From Ascarosepion bandense (lineage: Eukaryota > Mollusca > Cephalopoda > Sepiida > Sepiidae): a DNA stretch of 64,000 nucleotides. Numbering within the stretch: the first letter of the stretch is position 1; every line of letters starts with the position of its first letter. The DNA is taken from contig JBBBDQ010001457.1 of assembly GCA_037127315.1 (NCBI GenBank), forward strand, positions 1 to 64,000, given 5' to 3'. The notes beneath the pieces were generated by a model that was not told the origin of the DNA, made no database searches, and worked only from the letters and a program-made list of their open reading frames with translations. Of the stretch, positions 57,500 through 64,000 are shown in pieces. The translations under genes and the position numbers were made by a program.

Positions 57500-57880
57500 A
57501 TGTAACCTTAACAATAAAAGATACGCAGATTTCACCATGTTGAAGGTCGAATCAGAAAGAAAACTACAAAACTTTTAAACATGATAGTAGATGAAAGTGA
57601 AAAAAGAAGAACTAACCTGCAAGGAGACAGTGTTGTCGTCAGCAAGAAATAACGACCAGAATGCGAGTTATAATTTGGAAATATCAACATCAAGCAGGTG
57701 TAGAGGTTTAAATTGTCTTAACAGAGGATGTAAAATGTAATATGAAGATCCGAACATGCACTGGAAAAGCGAAAGAAAAAGCCCAAATCCAAGAGACGGG
57801 CTAAGAAACGAAAACAAATAATTAGAGATCAAAAAAAAGATGTTGGATTGCTATGTGATATCCATCTTTCGTTTCCCTAG
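57500..57880 (+). pseudogene. RTE-like LINE, highly diverged fragment
   Basis: Weak but ordered similarity in three frames to the segment between the RT palm and C-terminal domain: SERKLQN, VDESEKR, then LTEDVKCNMKIRTC and LDCYVIS. It is the oldest RTE fragment in the window. Confidence 0.5.
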
Positions 57881-58640
57881 GTCAGTTGCTGATATATTAA
57901 CAATTATTGCTGCAAGGCTCTATCAACATAAGATAAGTATGAGGAAGCTTCGGCACTTCCTTTGAATATCTCGAAGGCATTTGACAGGGCTTGAAAGGTT
58001 GTTATTTGTGGACTATTTTTTTTAACTGATTCAGTTTATTTTATCCAATTGCGAAATGAAACATATTTTGAACGTTCTCTCTTCTAGATATTTTTGCATC
58101 AATACCGGCTTTCCTCAGCGCTTGGATTTACATAGCTTCTAAGTTTCATCCACAAACTTCTTTATGGCATCACTTATCAATTCGATATTTATGCTGCTGA
58201 CACAACTATTGATCTTTTCTTAATAGAAAGTCTAAACGGTTCGATAAGATCAAATTAATAGCTGATCTTTAAAAAAAATACTTATAATCTGTTGTTAACT
58301 TGAAAGAAGAGGGGCTTGTCAATTTTAACGATTCTAAACAAAACAGCTTACTAGTAATCTTCTGAAAGAAACCTTTCTGCCTTCCATCAATATGGCTGAT
58401 GCTAACCTCCAAAGTGATTCATTGCACCTTATCAGGCTAACGTTTTCCACTGAAATGAAGTAGAAAGATGATTGCTTGTTCGGCTGCTAGAAAGGTTGGT
58501 TCATGGCTTCTTTTTAGAGATTTTTCTCGTCAAGATTTGTCTTACCTATCCGCAAGTCCATCATCCGTCCATACTTAGAATATTGCTGCCACATATAGTC
58601 TGATGTTCCTGCTATATGGTATTGATCAAGAAAAGAATGA
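57881..58640 (+). pseudogene. Jockey/CR1-like RT pseudogene
   Basis: Degraded RT blocks in order: LNISKAFDRA (57960), a long decayed stretch, IYAADTTIDL (YADD expected; about 58185-58215), ARKVGSWLLFRDFSR (58480-58540) and SIIRPYLEYCCHI followed by a stop and SDVPAIW (58555-58620). Many stops and frameshifts. The palm aspartate box is damaged. Confidence 0.75.
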
Positions 58641-58809
58641 AGACACTTTTACTGAGTTGACGCAAGTGCTTGATGACAAGAGTTTAGCATTAGTGATGAG
58701 AAACGGAAAAGACAACGGACAAAAAGAAAACACTACATGTGTCTACACAAACCTAAACTAATTGCCTTATACACTGAACTATCGAAGCTCAAGAAGTCAC
58801 AGAAAGTGA
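58641..58809. other. Spacer, nothing recognised
   Basis: No gene identified. Confidence 0.35.
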
Positions 58810-59170
58810 ATTTAACACATTTTTGTTAATCATATCACCCCGATCAAGACGGTAACGCCACTGATGTGCAGGGGGCTACATAAGTGTGAAAAGATTGGAA
58901 AAAAGAAAGCAGGAAACAACATCCTAAACATGGAACAAGGGCTGAGCCTCTTCACCTGTTCAATAGACGTGGGTGGAGTGTGAACCGGGCGATAGTTTAG
59001 TCTATCTATTCCAATTCAAAAAGAATAAAAAGAAAACAGTGAAAAGATTGGAAAAAAGAAAACCGGAAACCACATCCTAAACAGGGAACAAGGGATGAGC
59101 CCCTACACCTGTTCAATAGAGATGGGTGGAGTGTGAACCGGGCGATAAGTAATTGGCGCCGAAAAAGCAG
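58810..59170. repeat. LINE 3' UTR fragments, tandemly duplicated
   Basis: cgccactgatgtgcaggggg (58857) is the Jockey-like 3' UTR signature in minus orientation. A following block (agattggaaaaaagaaagca, ggaaacaacatcctaaac, tgttcaatagacgtgggtgg) recurs about 143 bp later (59040-59150). Confidence 0.7.
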
Positions 59171-59329
59171 CAGCCGGCTTAAAAAAAACTCCAGCTAATA
59201 CACTGTTGATAGCGACGCTACTCAAAAGACTTCCGGCATGTTTTTATACATTTTAGAATCTAATAATGCTAACGGACAAACAAACAACTCTACAAGAATT
59301 TAAAACTTCGTTACATTTTTTAAAATTTT
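59171..59329. other. Spacer, nothing recognised
   Basis: No gene identified. Confidence 0.35.
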
Positions 59330-59690
59330 TATCATCTCACACCAAGCACCACTGTTGCGCAGGGGGCTACATAGGGGAAAGTGAGGAGAAAGAGGTGTTA
59401 TCTGTGGGAAATGTCAGGAGGAGGGTAATAGACTGATGAGAATACCGAGGAGGGGGGTGGAGTAGATGAAAAAGAGCTTGAGAGAATGGATGCGAGTTAG
59501 TGTGATAGGCGATGTCTATTGACCTTACATTTAAATTCCTGGAAATTGTAGTTGTCGGGAAAGCAAGTATATGGAAGAGAATTCCACAGGTGGGAAGTGC
59601 GTGAAAAGAAGTTGACAGAGTAGAAATTGGAAAAGGTTACATTAATGCCACACGAATTACAAACAGTTGATTTCCTGCATGAAATATTTA
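59330..59690 (-). pseudogene. Jockey/CR1-like LINE 3' end with C-terminal codons
   Basis: Minus strand: LWNSLPYTCFPDNYNFQEF and KCKVNRHRLSH, then a stop at about 59500, followed by the 3' UTR with the complement of gcgcagggggctacatag. It matches the C terminus of the copy at 3588-4201. Confidence 0.8.
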
Positions 59691-59789
59691 GCGAAAAAAA
59701 AAAGCTTTATTTTTTTTTTTAATTTTATTTTCTGAAGTATAAAATATTAAATCTGAAAAAAAAAAGACTTAAATAATTAAATTACCATT

Positions 59790-60193
59790 GGACCTTTCTC
59801 TTTTCCATATTTTGTTTTTGTTTGAAAAAACACTTTTTAAAATATTTCTTTTGTTTCAAAATTTCGGGGAAAAATATTCACATTTTTAAAGAATCTTTTT
59901 TTTATTAAAAAATATTTTAGTCGCGTTTGACACGTGTGATTTGATTTCTGTGACGTAATTTATCGACCATCTTAGATCTTAGATGTTTTACGGAGCAAAT
60001 GTAAACAATCGACTCCAATGGCCGAAAAGTGCGAAAGGGAAAATTTGCTGAACTTAAACTCAAAAAGTATGTGTCGACCTGGATTCCCTGTAGATATGTG
60101 TCCCTAGAAAGTTTGAATGGCGTAGCTTAAAAATGTAGGCGTGCATAGGGAACAGTCACACACAGACACACAGATTGTTTTTATATATATAGA
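59790..60193 (-). mobile_element. Helitron-like element, 5'-end fragment
   Basis: It shares ttttgtttttgtttgaaaaa, tcttagatgttttacggagc, ccctgtagatatgtgtccct and gtaggcgtgcatagggaaca with 13720-14872. On the minus strand its start is TCTATATATATAAAAACAAT following host A, the expected TC terminus. The 3' hairpin/CTAG end is missing. Confidence 0.7.
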
Positions 60194-60199
60194 TAAACA

Positions 60200-60763
60200 T
60201 ATCCAAGATAAGAAGAAACTGGATCCGAGATCAGAAAAAGCAATTTTTGTGGGATATTGCAAGTATAGCCCCCCATATTTTTTTTTAATTTGAACAGAGA
60301 GACAATATCAAGGAAGTAAGATTAGTTATTTTTACAAATAGATTTATTATTGAAGAAAAAAAATACAAATAGTAAATAATTTTGAAGAATTTCATACTAA
60401 GATAAGTCATAACCTATAGAAGAAAACATTAATGTATTTAAAAATTAGAATAATGATCAGACTGATAATGAAATCACACCACAATGTGAAAACATTTCCA
60501 GTGCTAAAAATGACAGAAATTTCAGAGACCCGCTCAAGCAGCGAAAAACGCTGCTTTATTATCTAAAGGTCTACACTACTGGTGATGAGTTGAGTGACCA
60601 TGAGTCTGCATAGCTGAATGTGGATTCTTATTATAAAATAGTTGATACTCCTCAAATTTATATTGAAGCCGTAAATTCCTCTTAATCACAAGAATTGAAA
60701 AAGACAATAGACAAAGAAATTAAATCCTTAATGGAAAAACAATACCAACACAATAACAACCTT
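60200..60763 (+). pseudogene. Ty1/copia-type retrotransposon, left fragment
   Basis: Degraded pol from the end of the integrase region into the RT: KLDPRSEKAIFVGYCKY type block (60218-60265), and the segment preceding the copia RT (YIEAVNSS, KTIDKEIKSLMEK; 60655-60735). Frame changes separate the blocks. A multi-body SINE at 60764 splits the element. Confidence 0.7.
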
Positions 60764-61067
60764 CAGTCAGGTAAGTGCCATACGTGAAACACGCTTGGGC
60801 GATCATGTCTCGAAAGAGACATGACTGACTGGGCAGAAGATTATCCCACAGTAGGTTGCCATTGCTTTCTGCGGTAGACTGTTTGCCGGCCAAGGCTATA
60901 GAACCCAATCTGTCCTGTTATTTAACCCATAACTGGAAGGAAGAGATGGATTAATACCTTTCCCAAGGATATTTGTGCGTAAATGAATGCAATGAATTCA
61001 GCTGGAATTCGAACTCGGCTCCCCGATTTCTCGTTCCGAGCCGATATCCACTGCACCACAACGCACA
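60764..61067 (-). mobile_element. Multi-body SINE (single body) in copia remnant
   Basis: Complete family order: tRNA head (complement of gatatccactgcaccacaac at 61043-61062), body, the hairpin catgtctcgaaagagacatg and the 3' end near cagtcaggtaagtgccat. It interrupts the copia pol remnant. Confidence 0.88.
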
Positions 61068-61990
61068 TTTGGTAAAAAATGTAGTTGTAGTAGATGGGAT
61101 TATACTATGAAAGAAAATTCCAACACAATGGATTAAATAATGTAAGACAGGTTTCTTGTTGTTGGGGGAGTTACCCACTTAATAATGGACTCTTCTTTGC
61201 CTATATTAACCGAGAGTTAATTACTCTCGAGGACGTGTGCAGGAGTGAGAGAGACTCTCGTGATGACTCTCGTGTGGAGTGAGCAAGGGCGGCAGAGACT
61301 CTGGTTCCCAGGACGACTTCAGTTCAGCGCTAGCAATTATTACTTTCCTTTTTATATCTCTTTGTATCTCGTTGCATTGTTTGATTTCTTCTTGACGTAA
61401 TCTATGTTCTTTAACCTACCACCTTGTTGACTTATTATTTTATGCTCCCATATCGGGTCCATATCATTTTTAAAGGATGCAGTCAAGTTAAGAACTTAGG
61501 CTATAACGACTATAATGAAACATACACATGTACTTCTAAGATGATTACAATCAGAACTTTGAGGCACTTTGTTACCCAATATGACTTAATAGTACACCAA
61601 ATGAATGTTAAGTTTGCAAAACTGAATAAAAAAATTGATTAGAAATTTACTTAGAACAAGCGAAGGGTATGACATTTCAGGAAGAGAGAAAAATAGTATA
61701 CAAATGGAATAAATCGTTGTATGGACGAAAACAAAGTGGAAACAACTGGAATTATTAAGTCAAAAACTTCACTTTCAATCGGAGCGTCATCGATCCTTGT
61801 ATGTTTGTGAAAAATAAAGATAAGCAAGAGGTATTAATTTTAGTTTAGGTTGATGACATTCTAATAGATTAAAATGACTCAACAATGTTGAATTAGGTGA
61901 AAAATAAACTTTCACAAAAATTAAAAAACGAAAGATTTAGGTGAAAAATCAGGATTTCTTAGAATAGATTTTCATAGTGAATCAACGTGA
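61068..61990 (+). pseudogene. Ty1/copia-type retrotransposon, right fragment
   Basis: After about 300 bp without recognisable coding (61130-61410), RT segments appear: FKGCSQVKNLGYNDYNETYT (61470-61530), MITIRTLRHFVTQYDLIVHQ (61540-61600), then in other frames EGYDISGRE (61656) and VDDILI (61848). The VDD triad of the RT catalytic box is kept but its preceding codon is TAG. Several stops and frameshifts; not functional. Confidence 0.75.
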
Positions 61991-62033
61991 GAATATTGAG
62001 AAATATTGAGAAAGTTCAACATGACTGACTGAA

Positions 62034-62735
62034 ATGAGGCAGTATTTACAGCATTTGCATTATTTGGACAATTGTCCTCATCTTTGTTGCCATTTGTACG
62101 ACGTTTAATAATAGATCATTCTATTTGTCTATATTTCTGAGATGAGGCAGTATTTACAGTATTTACATTATTCGGACAATTGACCTCATCTTTGTTGCCA
62201 TTTGTACGACGTTTAATAATAGATCATTCTATTTGTCTATATTTCTGAGATGAGGCAGTATTTACAGTATTTACATTATTCGGACAATTGTCCTCATCTT
62301 TGTTGCCATTTGTACGACGTTTAATAATAGATCATTCTATTTGTCTATATTTCTGAGATGAGGTAGTATTTACATTATTTACATTATTCGGACAATTGAC
62401 CTCATCTTTCTTGCCATTTGTACGACGTTTAATAATAGATCATTCTATTTGTCTATGTTTCTTAGATGAGGTAGTATTTACAGTATTTACATTATTCGGA
62501 CTATTGTTTTCATCTTTGTTGCCATTTGTACGACGTTTAATAATAGATCATTGTATTTGTCTATATTTCTGAGATGAGGTAGTATTTACATTATTTACAT
62601 TATTCGGACAATTGACCTCATCTTTGTTGCCATTTGTACGACGTTTAATAATAGATCATTCTATTTGTCTATGTTTCTTAGATGAGGTAGTATTTACAGT
62701 ATTTACATTATTTGGACTATTGTCCTCATCTTTGT
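62034..62735. repeat. 108-bp satellite, inverted block (about 6.5 copies)
   Basis: Same monomer as 46381-57308 on the opposite strand (atttacattattcggacaat, cctcatctttgttgccattt, gtacgacgtttaataataga). Subfamily markers differ (gaggcagt, attgacctc), so it has evolved separately from the main array. Confidence 0.95.
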
Positions 62736-63120
62736 TGCCACTTGTTCGCTCCGGCTTTCTTCAGGTGCTAGGAATCTCGAACCGGACCGTTTATTTATAC
62801 TATATTTATACACTGATATGCTCAAGGAACCAATGGATAAAAGAGTTAGTTAGATCCAATGACTTGATCAAAAGAGTTGTGAGTTCAATACCTGACTACA
62901 GCAGTGGTGAACAAACAACTTAAAGATCTGAGTTAATATCCGAAAGTGGCATGACACATGGGACAAGAATGATATACCCCAGTGATCAATATAAAGGGTT
63001 CGGTCCGAAATTCTAAAACACCTGAAGAAGTCTGGAGCGTACAACGGCCGAAACGTCGTAAATATGACAATAAAGATGTGAACAACAGTCCGAACAATGT
63101 ATATAAATCTAAAATTAATG
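62736..63120. mobile_element. Pal108 element at the right edge of the satellite
   Basis: Mirror image of 46061-46380: a truncated block (gttcgctccggctttcttca, ggtgctaggaatctcgaacc), the tRNA-like centre on the plus strand (about 62810-62920; ggataaaagagttagttaga, gtgagttcaatacctga), then ccccagtgatcaatataaag, cacctgaagaagtctgg, cggccgaaacgtcgtaaat. Shared oddities (ctgaagaagtctgg in the outer arm, no cggccgaaac in the inner arm) show that it and the left copy descend from one arrangement. Confidence 0.75.
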
Positions 63121-63915
63121 TCAAAAAAGATAAAGATTTCGTTATCGTTATTGTAACGGTCTAACAATATAACCATTTTGAGACATGTTCCAAAAAAGAG
63201 CTCTCTGTCTATAAGAATTTGTCAGCCAAAGCAAAAGGAAACTTCACATTAGCCAAATTAATGGTAATAAAAATATTATCATTGAGGTTACTTGAAGTAA
63301 TATAAAGAGGCATGCTTCTGATACTTGAAATAGTATTTAATCATATTAATGACGATAACTACTTTTGTCTTCTTCTACAAATTAATTTCAAAATTCAAAT
63401 AAAACTATTTTAAATAAGAAGAATAATTGTCACCATTGGGTAGTGAATTCCCCTTACAACTGATGAAACAACAATTTTCAAGTTTATTAGAGTTACAAAC
63501 CCTAGTGCAACCAGGATGGAAGACCTGATCAGATTTCCTGGGCAAAGGTTAGACAGGCCTGATCGTGACTCAGGCCTTTTTATGGATCTCTCCTGCTGGC
63601 CTCTCTGACCTTTTTACAGTCAATATTAGCAGAATGATATGACTAAAGAAAATACAACATCCGGCTCGATTTACATCTCTGGAGCTTGCGGTCACTCCAT
63701 GTCCGATCAGGCCCATGGGAAACAACGCTGGGAAGCAGCTGGACTACAGAAGGCGGAAAAATGTAAATTGCACGACAGAGACATTATAACAATGTCGATA
63801 GATATATTATTGTAGTTGCCTCTCGTTGTCAGAACGTGAAAGTGTCAAATCCAAACACATTGAATGATTGTAGCACTAAGTTCTTGTTTTTAATTAAATA
63901 ACACAACAACAGAGA
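63121..63915. other. Spacer, nothing recognised
   Basis: Moderately AT-rich. A less AT-rich stretch at 63510-63730 has no recognisable product. Confidence 0.35.
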
Positions 63916-64000
63916 TCTAAACTTATTTATAAATGGAACTTGTGTGTGTGTGTGTGTGTGTCCGTTACCTATAGACTCCGAAACGGCTGAACCGATTTTC
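63916..64000 (+). mobile_element. Helitron-like element cut by window edge
   Basis: Starts TCTAAACTTATTTATAAATG after host A (63915), then (GT)n and ccgttacctatagactccga, cggctgaaccgatttt, as in 31577-32084. Confidence 0.85.

Overview
The window looks like intergenic or intronic DNA from an animal nuclear genome, most likely a cephalopod mollusc. The evidence is the dense simple-sequence DNA ((TA)n, (CT)n/(CA)n, (ATT)n), several tRNA-headed SINE families, and decayed reverse transcriptases of RTE-like, Jockey/CR1-like, restriction-endonuclease LINE, Penelope and copia types that are all broken by stops and frameshifts. The organism call is an inference from repeat content, not from a host gene. 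I found no convincing host protein-coding gene, rRNA gene, functional tRNA gene or CRISPR array.

Layout. 0.15-2.0 kb: a 28-bp and then a 39-bp tandem array. 2.3-3.6 kb: a complete but dead mariner. 3.6-6.6 kb: Jockey-like LINE remnants around a palindromic element that I label Pal108. 6.6-15.2 kb: degenerate tandem arrays, simple repeats, a hairpin element, more Pal108 pieces and a 138-bp array split cleanly by a Helitron-like element. 15.8-17.4 kb: (TA)n tracts, a large palindrome, a Helitron-like element and a tRNA-headed SINE carrying a hammerhead-ribozyme-like fold. 19.2-27.5 kb: RTE, Penelope and restriction-endonuclease-type LINE remnants. 28.7-34.7 kb: Tc1/pogo-type non-autonomous DNA elements, a well-bounded Helitron-like element, a SINE and an element with GC-rich terminal tandem repeats. 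34.7-36.4 kb: a three-body SINE inside a Jockey-like LINE. 36.7-40.8 kb: a 4.15-kb element with terminal inverted repeats and a nested RTE. 41.2-41.6 kb: two hammerhead SINEs in a palindrome. 43-46 kb: an RTE fragment and a 2-kb 45-bp minisatellite. 46.06-63.1 kb: two inverted Pal108 elements flanking a 10.9-kb satellite of 108-bp monomers (about 101 copies), a 4.7-kb interior of LINE, SINE and copia debris, and a short inverted block of the same satellite.

The main theme is small self-cleaving-ribozyme signatures in repeats. HH-SINE carries a full type I hammerhead pattern (conserved core, 5-bp stem II, palindromic stem III, GUC, matching stem I) in three copies. Pal108 carries a related but imperfect pattern, and the 108-bp satellite starts where that pattern's GUC would be cut. 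A palindrome at 16.3-16.7 kb and a Penelope remnant at 20.3 kb carry weaker versions. Hammerheads in Penelope elements and in some animal SINE-like repeats are established; the link to the satellite is my inference. Family labels (Pal108, HH-SINE, multi-body SINE) are mine.
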